DNA of 64,000 nt from assembly GCA_050248735.1 (NCBI GenBank), contig JBFWRU010000007.1, positions 174,047-238,046 of the forward strand. The letters are read 5' to 3'. A model generated the notes under the pieces. It saw nothing but the letters and a program-made list of their open reading frames with translations. It did not search any database and was not told the DNA's origin. Below, in pieces: positions 34,902 to 44,225 of this stretch; within the stretch, counting starts at the first letter, position 1, and each line of letters starts with the position of its first letter. Origin of the DNA: JACKFE01 sp050248735 (GTDB taxonomy: Bacteria; Nitrospirota; Nitrospiria; Nitrospirales; UBA8639). The translations under genes and the position numbers were made by a program.

Positions 34902-36410
34902 TTATATTGATAATTTTCTCCCGGAATCCTTTAGCTTTTTCCATAGTCGGGGGACTTGCTGGCGTGCCATACGTTGCCGATTCCGAAATCGTTCGACCAG
35001 AATTCCCTTAGCAAAAGCCACTCCTGGGCTTCGCGCGAGCGTGCGGAGAGACAGGATCTGACCCTCCACGACCAGGGCATCCTGGTGTTGCCCCAACACC
35101 TCTTGCAAAGATTTGGCATGTTGAAGAAATCGCTTGGCTCGTTTGCCAAGGAAGGGTTCGGTCAGCTCCACGGTATATCTGGCCCGCTTGACTAAAGTTC
35201 TGATGCGATGCAACTCCTGTTGGGGAAAACGACATTGGGTTGATTCCACGTATTGCTCAAGCTTAGTAAACTCCTTTTTGGCCAGATCGATCATCGTGGG
35301 ATGATTCGGTTGAAACGGCAGATGTGTCAGGGAATCTTCAAGTGCATTCAGGAGATCCACATATCGGTCGCTTCGTAATCCTTCTAGAAGCCGGGCACGG
35401 GAGGCGGATCGTTCATCCTGAAATGTCCGGAGGATTGGTGTGAAGGCCTGTTTATCCGGTAAATCGAGACTGGAATATTCTTTCCCTAATGATTCCAGCA
35501 GCACATCCCAATCCCTGACCTCTCCCAGCAGGGAACCGACCCAGCCAATCTCCTCTCTGATCTTTTTGGTCCATTCGGGTTCCAGAAACGACCGAACGGC
35601 CCGAAAAATCGCACGCATTCGTCTTGTAGCCACCCTCATCTGATGCAGGTCTTCATTATCGCGTCCCAGGCGGGTTCCGGGATCGTGCAATATCATTTGT
35701 GTAAATTGGGACTTGAGCGTTGCCTGGATGTGTTCAGAGGGAGACGTGGACGGCTCAAGGCCCGGGTCGGCAAGCGGGTAAGGAAGACCTAAGACTTGGA
35801 AGATTTTTGGCTGTGATGATTTGGGTTTTGCTCCAGACTTTTGGAGTATTTTCCCGATCAATTTGAGGTGCTCCGATTTGCCTTCCTTCAGTTCTATTTC
35901 CAATTCACGAAAACGAGCTTGTATTTTGTTTTCTCGAAGGAGAGCTATGGAATCCACCGTCACTTCGGCCATATAGTGGTCTTTTCCCTGGATAAGTCGT
36001 CCGGTTCTCCACGTTCGAATTTTACCCAATTGGACCAGTTCGTCCTTTCGAACAAAAGCGGTCAGCAGATCGAGAAACTGCCAGGGTATCTGACGGCTGC
36101 CGGACTCAATTTCCAGCTCGACCCGATAGTCCCCGCTGGGGATTTTTGCTTGCCAGATTCCCCGGCCCCGTTCAATGCGTTTACGGAGAGTCAGGCCCAG
36201 TTGGCCAAGTCGGTGCTGAGCGGTGTCGTAATAGGTTGAGGTGAAAACGCGAGGGGAAGTGGGAGCGCCGATGTTTTCCGGGATGTGAAATCGAGGTGGA
36301 ATGTCAAATTTGATTTCCCGTTCAAGCAGTTGGTGCAGTTTCCCCCCGGACGTGGTTGAAAGGGAAAAGAGATCAGAAGTTTGGTCTTGTTTTGGGGAAT
36401 CAGCATGCAT
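34902..36410 (-). CDS. CYTH-CHAD domain protein
   Basis: I choose the ATG at 36410, preceded by AGGGGG at suitable spacing, over the GTG-type start 42 bases upstream. The protein has 502 residues. The N-terminal ~200 residues form a CYTH triphosphate tunnel domain, with LEREIKF as the E-x-E-x-K signature and VELEIES further on. The remaining ~280 form a CHAD domain rich in conserved His/Arg (LHQMRVATRRMRAIFRAVRS, then HRIRTLVKRARYTVEL). CHAD binds polyphosphate, and CYTH domains can hydrolyse inorganic triphosphate. Its place next to ppk1 supports a polyphosphate role, although which reaction it carries out is not evident. Confidence 0.88.
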   Translation of the reverse strand: MHADSPKQDQTSDLFSLSTTSGGKLHQLLEREIKFDIPPRFHIPENIGAPTSPRVFTSTYYDTAQHRLGQLGLTLRKRIERGRGIWQAKIPSGDYRVELEIESGSRQIPWQFLDLLTAFVRKDELVQLGKIRTWRTGRLIQGKDHYMAEVTVDSIALLRENKIQARFRELEIELKEGKSEHLKLIGKILQKSGAKPKSSQPKIFQVLGLPYPLADPGLEPSTSPSEHIQATLKSQFTQMILHDPGTRLGRDNEDLHQMRVATRRMRAIFRAVRSFLEPEWTKKIREEIGWVGSLLGEVRDWDVLLESLGKEYSSLDLPDKQAFTPILRTFQDERSASRARLLEGLRSDRYVDLLNALEDSLTHLPFQPNHPTMIDLAKKEFTKLEQYVESTQCRFPQQELHRIRTLVKRARYTVELTEPFLGKRAKRFLQHAKSLQEVLGQHQDALVVEGQILSLRTLARSPGVAFAKGILVERFRNRQRMARQQVPRLWKKLKDSGRKLSI

Positions 36411-36452
36411 ACCTACGCCCCCTGGGTACCCCAGATGAACGGGAATTCTCAC

Positions 36453-36969
36453 AAAAGATTACAGAGCATAGAAATTATAGATGAACGACCCGTAAAAAAG
36501 TGTGAAATTTTTGAGTTTAATAGGGCATGGGTTCCATCCGGCTTCAACCATATTTGTGTTTCAGGATAGCCTTGACAGTCCTTTTAGGGCAAACCAACCG
36601 GCTCTCCAGAAAAAATTTTACACTATCTCTGTTTTAGGATGGCCTGAAGCCGCTTTATTCAGGCATACAACCGTCCCTCCCAAGCATTTGTCGCACTGCC
36701 AGAGCATAATCGAGATGTCGATGGCTCAATCCCTGGCTTAGAGGCTGATGGACAGCATGTATATGTCATCAGAGAATAAGCCGAGCGGAAAGAGCCAGCA
36801 CAGAAGAGGAATGTGTCCGGATGAAAAGTCTGATGTCTCGGATTTTCCTGGAAAATAGGTTGAATCACCAGGGCCTTGCAGTATACTGTGCCTTATCAAA
36901 AACATTCCATTTTCTGATTATAATTATCGTGTCCCGAAAGAGTTTTATGCTGAATGATGGCAGAGAAGC
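36453..36969. other. Intergenic region without recognised content
   Basis: About 520 bases between the divergent CYTH-CHAD and inositol-phosphatase-family genes. I see only short, implausible frames and no clear operator, hairpin or RNA gene. Promoters for both flanking genes must lie here. Confidence 0.4.
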
Positions 36970-37770
36970 ATGTCGGACAAGGTTTTAACTCCTGCCCAAC
37001 TGTCCCAACTGCTGGTTACGGCCACTGAGGCGGCCCTGTCTGCCGCTGTGCCCATTCAAGCCTATTATGCCAAACAGCATCTCGACGTCCGACAAAAAAG
37101 TGACGGTTCCCCCGTTACACGCGCCGATCAAGAAGCCGAAGCCCTGATTCGGGCTCATTTACTTTCGCAATCCATTCTGGGCCCACTGGACATTCTTGGG
37201 GAAGAAGAGGGGTTGCACGGGGGTGGAACTCGGTGGCGGTGGACTGTGGATCCCATTGATGGGACACGGTCGTTTATCCATGGGATTCCACTGTTCGGCA
37301 CGCTGATCGCCTTACAGGATACTGAAACCAATCTTCCTCTTTTGGGAGTTATTCATCTTCCCATGCTTGGGCTGACTTTTTCCGGGGCAAAAGGGCAAGG
37401 AGCCAAATGCCAGGGAAAGTCATTGCGGGTTGCTCCGGACGGCCCCATACACACCTCAATTATTGCGGTAGGGGATATCGCTCAATTTACCAGTGCGGAA
37501 TGCTTGGCGGACTATCAGCGGTTAATCACGCTGTCCTCATATGTACGAGGGTATACGGATTGTTTTGGACATGGATTGGTTTTAAACGGGGCCGTTGGTG
37601 CGATGTTAGACCCTGCCCTGAATCCGTGGGATATTCTGGCAACCCAGGTGCTGGTTGAAGAGGCTGGCGGGATAATATTACTTCGTCCGTCCTGTATACC
37701 CGGGAAGGTTGATGCATTGTTTGGAAGTCCCTCCCTTGTTCGCCAGATTGCTATAGAACTCTCCTTTTAA
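36970..37770 (+). CDS. Inositol monophosphatase family phosphatase (possible histidinol-phosphatase)
   Basis: The 266-residue protein has the IMPase metal-binding motifs: ILGEEEG, then WTVDPIDGTRSF (the DPIDGT signature) and the C-terminal LNPWDILATQVLVEEAGG. These bind Mg2+ and hydrolyse a sugar or inositol phosphate ester. Family members include SuhB, CysQ and the HisN-type histidinol-phosphatases. The overall sequence looks closest to HisN-type, but this cannot be settled by eye. It precedes the orphan PhoB-type DNA-binding protein. Confidence 0.88.
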   Translation: MSDKVLTPAQLSQLLVTATEAALSAAVPIQAYYAKQHLDVRQKSDGSPVTRADQEAEALIRAHLLSQSILGPLDILGEEEGLHGGGTRWRWTVDPIDGTRSFIHGIPLFGTLIALQDTETNLPLLGVIHLPMLGLTFSGAKGQGAKCQGKSLRVAPDGPIHTSIIAVGDIAQFTSAECLADYQRLITLSSYVRGYTDCFGHGLVLNGAVGAMLDPALNPWDILATQVLVEEAGGIILLRPSCIPGKVDALFGSPSLVRQIAIELSF

Positions 37771-37938
37771 CGCCTTTCCTCTTCTTTCCTTCCTGAGGGT
37801 ATTACCAACTTCTTCTTTGGCCCGCCCTTCCTAATTTACCTAAGTGTTACATGGATAGAACCTGTTAGCAATCTTTCTCGGTAAGACTTTCCCAAAGGAA
37901 GCCCTCTATGCAGGTGCATGAAATCTTTAGGGAATGAA

Positions 37939-38235
37939 ATGTCCATCAACAGACTCAGGTTAGATTCAGACACTTATCATCTCCATCTTGGGACCCAATC
38001 TATCCGCCTCACTAATATGGAATTCGAAATTTTGAGGCAATTGATGAATTGCAATGGCGGGTATGTTGAACGAAAGGAACTGCTCAGGTTGGTGTGGGGT
38101 CCTCACATTTCCGTTGAGATTCGAACCGTGGATTCTCATGTGGTTCGGCTACGAAAAAAATTAATGCAGATTGGCGGGTCGAATGGGCCTACTATTGAAA
38201 CAGTCTGGGGTCTGGGTTATCGTGTTAAGTACTGA
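37939..38235 (+). CDS. Orphan PhoB/OmpR-type winged-helix DNA-binding protein
   Basis: Starting at the ATG at 37939, with AGGGA before it, the product has 98 residues and consists almost only of a Trans_reg_C winged helix: TNMEFEILRQLMN, then VDSHVVRLRKKLM and the typical end VWGLGYRVKY. The receiver domain that normally precedes it is absent, so it cannot be phosphorylated in the usual way. It might bind DNA constitutively or act as an antagonist of PhoB. It is the only regulator between the IMPase gene and the Ppx/GppA gene. Confidence 0.82.
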   Translation: MSINRLRLDSDTYHLHLGTQSIRLTNMEFEILRQLMNCNGGYVERKELLRLVWGPHISVEIRTVDSHVVRLRKKLMQIGGSNGPTIETVWGLGYRVKY

Positions 38236-38349
38236 TGCGCCTACCGTTCTCCCAAGGTTTTCCCGGGCTGTCACAATTGGTTATTCCGATGGATTATTTG
38301 AATTTCAGCGTAGAAAAATTATATGGGAGAATGGAAAGCCTGTATCAAG

Positions 38350-39921
38350 ATGAATGGTAAAACTGTGAAACGGATAGCTGTGATTGATATTGGAACCAAT
38401 TCCATTCATATGGTGTTGGCGGAAATTGAGAAGGATTTTTCCTATAAAATTGTGGATCGGATCAAAGAAATGGCCAGGCTGGGGGATGGAACGTTTACCT
38501 CGCATCGGTTGTCTCAGGAAGCCATCGAACGGGGATTAACCGTCCTGAAACGGTTTTCACTATTGGCGAAAAATAAAGGGTTTGACCCGATTCTTGCGGT
38601 TGCCACCAGTGCGGTCCGTGAGGCGAAGAACGGGGGAGATTTTTTACGGATCGTCCGCAAGGAAATTGGACTGCGTGTTCGCGTGATTACCGGTCAGGAG
38701 GAGGCGAGGCTGATTTATTTAGGGGTGCGACACAGTATGGATTTGTCTGCCACGCCCGCGATGATTGTGGATATCGGGGGAGGGTCCGTTGAGCTGATGG
38801 CATGCAGTCGAAAACGATTGAAATTTGTTCGAAGTCTGAAAATGGGCGCGATCCGCCTGAAAGATCAATACCTCAAATCCGATCCGCCTGACAAAAAAAT
38901 GATTCATCGGATGGAACAGGCTGTTACGCGTATGGTGAAAAAAGCCCTGACAAAGAAAAAAGTGGAATCCTTCGGCCAATTGGTGGCGACTTCTGGAATG
39001 GCCGGAAATCTGACGGAAATCATTTATCTGGCTAGGACCGGGCGACCTCTCTCGCAGATTGACATGGCAACCATTACGCTAAAAGAAATTCAGGAAGTGG
39101 AGCAACTGCTTAAGACCAAAGATGCTCAAGGACGGTTAAAAATTCCCGGTTTGGATCCGCGACGGGTGGATACGCTCCTTCCGGGCGTCATGGTGTTGCG
39201 CGTCCTCCTGCAAGGGCTGAAGATGAGCGAAGTGAAAATCAGTGACAAGGCCATTCGTGAAGGGGTGATTTATGATTTTATTCAACAACATTATGAGGGG
39301 TTAAAAGCCGAGCAGGAAATCCCTCATGTGCGGAGACGTCAGGTGTTATTGTTGGCCCGCAAGTATCAATACCCGAAAACCCATTCACATCATACGGCAA
39401 AACTGGCATTGAGTGTGTTCGATCAAACGCAGTCTCTCCATCAATTGAGCGATAAGGAGCGTGAATGGTTGGAGTATGCCGCTCTCCTCCATGATATCGG
39501 GCATCATATCAGCGAGAACAAACACCATAAGCATACGTTTTATTTGATGACTCAGGCCGACCTACCCGGTTTTTCATCGGATGAAGTCATGATCATGGCG
39601 AATGTGGCCCGATATCACCGGCGGGGAATTCCCAAGGTCCAGCACCAGGGGTTTAAGTTGCTGAGCCGGGATCAAAGGAAAACGGTGCTGTGTTTAAGTG
39701 CCCTCCTGCGAATCGCGGATGGATTGGACCGCAGCCATTTCTCCGTAGTCAAAGGAGTCAAAGTCGAATTAGGCAATCCCCTCCGGTTTCATGTGGCATT
39801 TCAATACGACCCGGAATTGGAACTTTGGACCATGGAACGAAGAAAGAAACTTTTCGAGAAAATTTTTCGTTGTCGAATTGAATTAAAGCCAAACCCCATA
39901 GCCAACAGGCAAGTGGCCTAA
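38350..39921 (+). CDS. Ppx/GppA phosphatase with C-terminal HD domain
   Basis: I prefer the ATG at 38350 (523 residues) because homologues begin close to the first strand; an ATG nine codons upstream is also in frame. The N-terminal ~300 residues form the actin-like Ppx/GppA fold with IDIGTNSIHMVLAE as the phosphate-1 loop and VDIGGGSVELM as phosphate-2. The C-terminal part has an HD-type helical domain (HHTAKLALSVF, LLHDIGHHI). It should hydrolyse polyphosphate end groups, or the gamma phosphate of pppGpp. Position among phosphate genes supports the exopolyphosphatase reading. Confidence 0.9.
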   Translation: MNGKTVKRIAVIDIGTNSIHMVLAEIEKDFSYKIVDRIKEMARLGDGTFTSHRLSQEAIERGLTVLKRFSLLAKNKGFDPILAVATSAVREAKNGGDFLRIVRKEIGLRVRVITGQEEARLIYLGVRHSMDLSATPAMIVDIGGGSVELMACSRKRLKFVRSLKMGAIRLKDQYLKSDPPDKKMIHRMEQAVTRMVKKALTKKKVESFGQLVATSGMAGNLTEIIYLARTGRPLSQIDMATITLKEIQEVEQLLKTKDAQGRLKIPGLDPRRVDTLLPGVMVLRVLLQGLKMSEVKISDKAIREGVIYDFIQQHYEGLKAEQEIPHVRRRQVLLLARKYQYPKTHSHHTAKLALSVFDQTQSLHQLSDKEREWLEYAALLHDIGHHISENKHHKHTFYLMTQADLPGFSSDEVMIMANVARYHRRGIPKVQHQGFKLLSRDQRKTVLCLSALLRIADGLDRSHFSVVKGVKVELGNPLRFHVAFQYDPELELWTMERRKKLFEKIFRCRIELKPNPIANRQVA

Positions 39922-40207
39922 TCACGACTGAGCGGTTCCGATCTCTTCTCTGTAAGCTCCCTCCCAACCAGATAAATACTCCATCTCTAGTTTCGCCCTG
40001 TTGGCGACCTTGCTGTATGTCCTGCTAGCTGCCGCACTTTCATCTCTGCCATTTTTTTCGTCTATAACAGAAAGCTAAACTTTTATACCCTTCAAAAGAG
40101 GGATGGTGACCGTGCCTCAAGCACTCTACTCTTCTGGTTGTTACGAAAATCAGGAATCATGGCTGTCAGTAATGGGGAATGAATATTTGAAAGAAGGAGG
40201 AATCCGC

Positions 40208-40594
40208 ATGGCATCATTGGATCAGGAATTCATCGATCAAAAAGTGGGCGATGGCACAGAGGACTTTCAAATGTATTTGGGACATAAATCCCGCCTCACC
40301 GGGGTATTAAAGGTTCAGGGCACGATGCGGATCGACGGGATGGTGGAAGGGGAAGTATTCGGGAGTGATGTGATGCAAATTGGGAAAACCGGAAGAGTGG
40401 AAGCTACCGTCAAAGCCTCTCATATTATCAGTCAGGGGCCTCTACGGGGCGATATTTTCGCCAACAAGAAAATCGAACTGATGTCTCCAGCGACCTTGGA
40501 GGGTCAAATCGACACTCCGGTGTTTTTGTTGGAAGAAGGCGTCCTGGTGAATGGCACATTGAAAATGAGTGCCGCTTCTTCGACGGGTGCCTGA
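40208..40594 (+). CDS. Bactofilin-family polymer-forming protein
   Basis: The ATG at 40208 has a strong ribosome binding site (aaggagg), so the earlier in-frame start at 40103 is rejected. The 128-residue product matches the bactofilin (DUF583) beta-helix: a repeated pattern of small and hydrophobic residues such as LTGVLKVQGTMRIDGMVEGEV and DIFANKKIELMSPATLEGQI. Bactofilins self-assemble into cytoskeletal filaments near the membrane. It ends nine bases from the convergent sixA gene. Confidence 0.88.
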   Translation: MASLDQEFIDQKVGDGTEDFQMYLGHKSRLTGVLKVQGTMRIDGMVEGEVFGSDVMQIGKTGRVEATVKASHIISQGPLRGDIFANKKIELMSPATLEGQIDTPVFLLEEGVLVNGTLKMSAASSTGA

Positions 40595-40603
40595 TTCACT
40601 GCC

Positions 40604-41110
40604 TTAATCCCCCTTGCGGAGCATGCGGAGTTGAGCAGGGGGGATCCACCATTCAAGCCAGCCACGACCGGGTCTGACTTCTCCCTCAAAGGACACCAAT
40701 ACGGCCCCGGCCTTTTTTAATGAAAGACCTGGGCATTCCTTACCGGAAATCATTAATGCGGCGGTTTGCCCAAGATGGGGTTCGTGACCCACGCACAGAA
40801 CAGAGGCCGTTGAACTGAATTGATTCAGAATTGGAAAGAGTAAGAGGGGGGATTGGTCAAACACTAATTCCGGGCAGAGTTGGATCTTGGCTTTACACCC
40901 GAGGATCTCTTTGGCAATTTGTGCCGTTTCTTGCGTGCGGATCAGGGGGCTGCAAAGAATATGTGTCGGTCGCATGCCGAGATGTTGTAAGCCTTCCGCC
41001 GCTTTTTGGGTTTTGGTAATCCCTTCTTTGGTTAAGGGACGTGAGAGTTCCGATCCCTGCCAATCGTGAGGGGAAACGGCAATTCCGTGTCGAAAGAGAA
41101 GGCATTGCAT
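40604..41110 (-). CDS. sixA: Phosphohistidine phosphatase SixA
   Basis: The 168-residue protein has the histidine phosphatase RHG motif right at the N-terminus (LLFRHGIA). Further on come ILCSPLIRTQETA and CVGHEPHLG, the second catalytic His region. SixA removes phosphate from phosphohistidines in signalling or PTS proteins. Its start is close to the chrA stop on the same strand, with an 87-base gap. Convergent with the bactofilin gene. Confidence 0.85.
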   Translation of the reverse strand: MQCLLFRHGIAVSPHDWQGSELSRPLTKEGITKTQKAAEGLQHLGMRPTHILCSPLIRTQETAQIAKEILGCKAKIQLCPELVFDQSPLLLFPILNQFSSTASVLCVGHEPHLGQTAALMISGKECPGLSLKKAGAVLVSFEGEVRPGRGWLEWWIPPAQLRMLRKGD

Positions 41111-41197
41111 GAATCCATTTCCTTTCTGACCTCTGAAGAAACATTCCAGCCGGTCATTCTCGGGTATCCTTTTGGAATCCGGAACTGATGAGGAGGC

Positions 41198-42523
41198 TTA
41201 CCCGTTTCCTAACGTGAGTCCAAGACCTAAAACGGCTCCAATCAGTAAGACCCAGAGGATGTTGAATTTTAACCAATAGAGTGCGAGAAAAGCTGTGAGA
41301 AAAAGAATCAACCCTATTACATGAAATTCTCTCTCCCACCCATGTGGCCAGAGTAACGACATTCCCAGCACCATGGCCAGATTCATGATGACACCCACTA
41401 CGGCTGCGGTAATGGTTGATAACGCCCCGTTAAGGTCCCGATTGCCTCTCAAGAGTTCAATGTAGGGTGCCCCTAAAAAGATAAACAGAAAACAGGGCAG
41501 GAACGTCGAGTAGGTCGTCAGCAAGGCTGCCAGTACGGCACTGCCGATTTGGCTGAAATCTCCAGCTTGGTTCCACCCCGCCATAAACCCGACAAATTGC
41601 AGAACCATGATTAAGGGGCCGGGAGTGGTCTCGGCCAGTGCAAAGCCATCCATCATTTGTCCGTGTGTGAGCCATCCATAGGAATCGATGGCGGCCTGGC
41701 TGACATACGCCAGGACGGCATACGCCCCTCCAAAGGTGACAAAGGCCGCCTGGGTAAAAAAGAGGTACATATCCGCAAACAGACCGGTCTGACTCGATAT
41801 GAACTTGAGGGTCAGAAAGGGGAAAAGCCACAGTATCAAACAAACCATCACCACCCGGGTCGGGGATGTTTGATGGAAGGCTGTCGTTGATTGGTGAGGC
41901 TTCCCATGGACGATATCGATGGTATTGGTAGGCTCTTTTTGCATTGTGTTGGTTAAAGAGAAGATCTCAGGTCGGGTCCGGGCGAATCCCAAGCCCACAA
42001 GGCCCGCAGCAATGACGATGAAGGGAAAAGGAACCTTCAAGGCAAACATAGCCAGAAAAGCCAGCACCGCCGTCCAGAGGTGAAGAGGGCGAATCAGTGC
42101 CCGTTTCCCGATTTTCAAGGCGGCTTCCATCACAATGGCTACGATCACCGGTTTTATTCCAGCAAATAACCCTGCCACCATAGAGAAAGAACCATACACG
42201 GCATAGACATAGGACAATCCCAACAGAACAAAAATCGACGGAAGAACGAAACACACCCCGGCGACAATTCCTCCCAACGTCCCATGCAGCAGCCAACCGA
42301 TGTAGATGGCTAGTTGTTGGGCTTCCGGCCCCGGGAGCAGCATGCAGAAATTCAGGGCATGGAGAAATTTTGGTTCAGAGATCCATCTGCGGCGTTCGAC
42401 CAAATCCCGGTGCATCAAGGCTATCTGTCCGGCCGGACCCCCGAAATTAATAAAGCCCAACAGTACCCAATACCGGAAGGCCGACCGGAACGGAATGTTT
42501 TCAGAAAATCCCTCGGAACTCAT
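41198..42523 (-). CDS. chrA: Chromate transporter ChrA (two-domain long form)
   Basis: The 441-residue membrane protein has two homologous CHR domains. Each begins with the family motif region: FINFGGPAGQIALMHRDLV in the first and FVTFGGAYAVLAYVSQ in the second. About ten hydrophobic segments are visible. The family exports chromate driven by the proton gradient. The link between the halves contains a hydrophilic stretch (EPTNTIDIVHGKPHQ). It lies next to an RND efflux operon on the opposite strand, in line with a metal or toxic-compound resistance theme. Confidence 0.93.
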   Translation of the reverse strand: MSSEGFSENIPFRSAFRYWVLLGFINFGGPAGQIALMHRDLVERRRWISEPKFLHALNFCMLLPGPEAQQLAIYIGWLLHGTLGGIVAGVCFVLPSIFVLLGLSYVYAVYGSFSMVAGLFAGIKPVIVAIVMEAALKIGKRALIRPLHLWTAVLAFLAMFALKVPFPFIVIAAGLVGLGFARTRPEIFSLTNTMQKEPTNTIDIVHGKPHQSTTAFHQTSPTRVVMVCLILWLFPFLTLKFISSQTGLFADMYLFFTQAAFVTFGGAYAVLAYVSQAAIDSYGWLTHGQMMDGFALAETTPGPLIMVLQFVGFMAGWNQAGDFSQIGSAVLAALLTTYSTFLPCFLFIFLGAPYIELLRGNRDLNGALSTITAAVVGVIMNLAMVLGMSLLWPHGWEREFHVIGLILFLTAFLALYWLKFNILWVLLIGAVLGLGLTLGNG

Positions 42524-42785
42524 GGGCGATCAGGCTGTGGGTGAACGGGCAGGGTAGAAAATAGATGGTCGCTCGAAAAGGCTGGCGGCCAGTCCGATCG
42601 GGGTGAAAGCCTCTCCCCCTCCATTTGAGGTAACGGGGTCCACCGGGAGAGCTTGAATCCTGTGTTCATCGCTGGAGGAAGATGGGTGTGGAATATTGGA
42701 ATCGTGAGCTTGGGAGATGAGAGAATCATTCTAGCAGAAGTTCCCGGCGTTCCTCTATAATGCGGTACTTTTTCAAGGAGAGGCT

Positions 42786-44225
42786 ATGGGTATTGCTCGG
42801 GCATGGTTAAACGGTGCCGTGTGGATAGGGATCGGGTTATTGATCAGTCCCACAGCGTTGGCCGATACTTCTAATTCCCTGCCGTCTCCCTTCACTCTCA
42901 CTCAGGCCATTGAGTATGCCTTAATACATTATCCTACCGTACGAGAATCGCTGGCCAAGCAAAAAGCAGCGCAATCGGGCATTGAACTTGCCGAGACGAA
43001 CTACCTTCCACGGGTTGAAATCGGAGTTCAAGGGACTCGATCAACTTTTAACAATGTCTCGGGGATGTTTTTCCCGAATTCCTTTTTTCAACCGATTTCC
43101 GGCCCCGATCTGGGTCGAAATTCCTACAGTAGTAGTTGGGGCAGTGCCGCAGGCATCCTGTTGGCCTGGGAACCCTTTGACTTTGGATTGCGTTCGGCCC
43201 AATTGAGTACGGCTCAGACGTTGGAGCGTCATTCTCAGGCCTTTATCACACTGACCCAATTGGAAGTGGCCCTGGCTGTGGGAGATGCCTATATTGATCT
43301 GATTATGGCCCAGGAATCCCGCCAGGCCTTGCAAGCCAATCTGGACCGTCGACTGACCTTTGCCAGGACAGTAGAGGTGTTGGTGAAAAATCAATTGCGT
43401 GCGGGTGTGGATGGTTCACGGGCCCAGGCCGAGACCTCTGTTGCCCGAACCCAGTTGTTGGAGGCCGAGCAGGTTGAACGATCACGGATGGCAACCTTGG
43501 CACAGGTGCTTGGAAAGGCCGGAACTTCTATGGCGATCAAGGATCCCGTCCTTGCCGGGTTCCCTCAAGGATCAATTCCCGAACAGCATGATCCGGCAGA
43601 GCATCCTTTGGCGCTGGTCCAAAAAGCCGCCGCGGATATTCCCAAGAAACGGGAAGAGGCCTTGGCGCGAACCTGGGCTCCGAAATTCAATTTGCAAAGT
43701 TCATTTTTCGGTCGGGGCACCGGATGGGATAGCCGGGGTAACCGTGACGGAGGAGGAGAAGGGTTATTGCCGGATGTGCCGAATTGGACCGTCGGACTGA
43801 CGGCGACATTTTCCCTCCTGGATTTTTCGGCCATCCGTGCGCAACAACAGCAGGAACATTATCGCAATCTGGCCGAAACGGCACGCTATGATCGTGTTTT
43901 ACAGGAGCTGACCGCACAGCAGGTCATTGCCCGGTCCGTGTTGGAAAGTACCACGCGCATTGCTGAAAATACGCCTATCCAATTACAGGCGGCCCGTTTG
44001 ACGGAATCCCAGGCCGCAGCGCAATTTAAAGCCGGCCTGGCAACCGTTGTGGATGTCGCAGAGGCGCAACGGCTGGTGGTTCAGGCGGCCGTGGATGATG
44101 CGAGGGCACGTCTCGGCGTCTGGAAGGCCTTATTGGCCCTTTCCGGAGTGCAGGGTGAACTTTCCGGATTTTTACGGCTGGTGCGGAATTCTCCTCCTAC
44201 CTCTTCTGCCCCTCACCGAAAATGA
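42786..44225 (+). CDS. TolC-family outer-membrane efflux protein
   Basis: The 479-residue protein has a signal peptide (cleavage near TALADTS) and the two-fold TolC/OEP repeat: an N-terminal TLTQAIEYALIHYPTVRES half and a C-terminal LTESQAAAQFKAGLATVVDVAEAQ half. Long coiled-coil segments lie between them. It should form the outer-membrane channel of the tripartite pump encoded with it. An AAGGAG site precedes the ATG. Its stop overlaps the RND gene start by four bases. Confidence 0.9.
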   Translation: MGIARAWLNGAVWIGIGLLISPTALADTSNSLPSPFTLTQAIEYALIHYPTVRESLAKQKAAQSGIELAETNYLPRVEIGVQGTRSTFNNVSGMFFPNSFFQPISGPDLGRNSYSSSWGSAAGILLAWEPFDFGLRSAQLSTAQTLERHSQAFITLTQLEVALAVGDAYIDLIMAQESRQALQANLDRRLTFARTVEVLVKNQLRAGVDGSRAQAETSVARTQLLEAEQVERSRMATLAQVLGKAGTSMAIKDPVLAGFPQGSIPEQHDPAEHPLALVQKAAADIPKKREEALARTWAPKFNLQSSFFGRGTGWDSRGNRDGGGEGLLPDVPNWTVGLTATFSLLDFSAIRAQQQQEHYRNLAETARYDRVLQELTAQQVIARSVLESTTRIAENTPIQLQAARLTESQAAAQFKAGLATVVDVAEAQRLVVQAAVDDARARLGVWKALLALSGVQGELSGFLRLVRNSPPTSSAPHRK

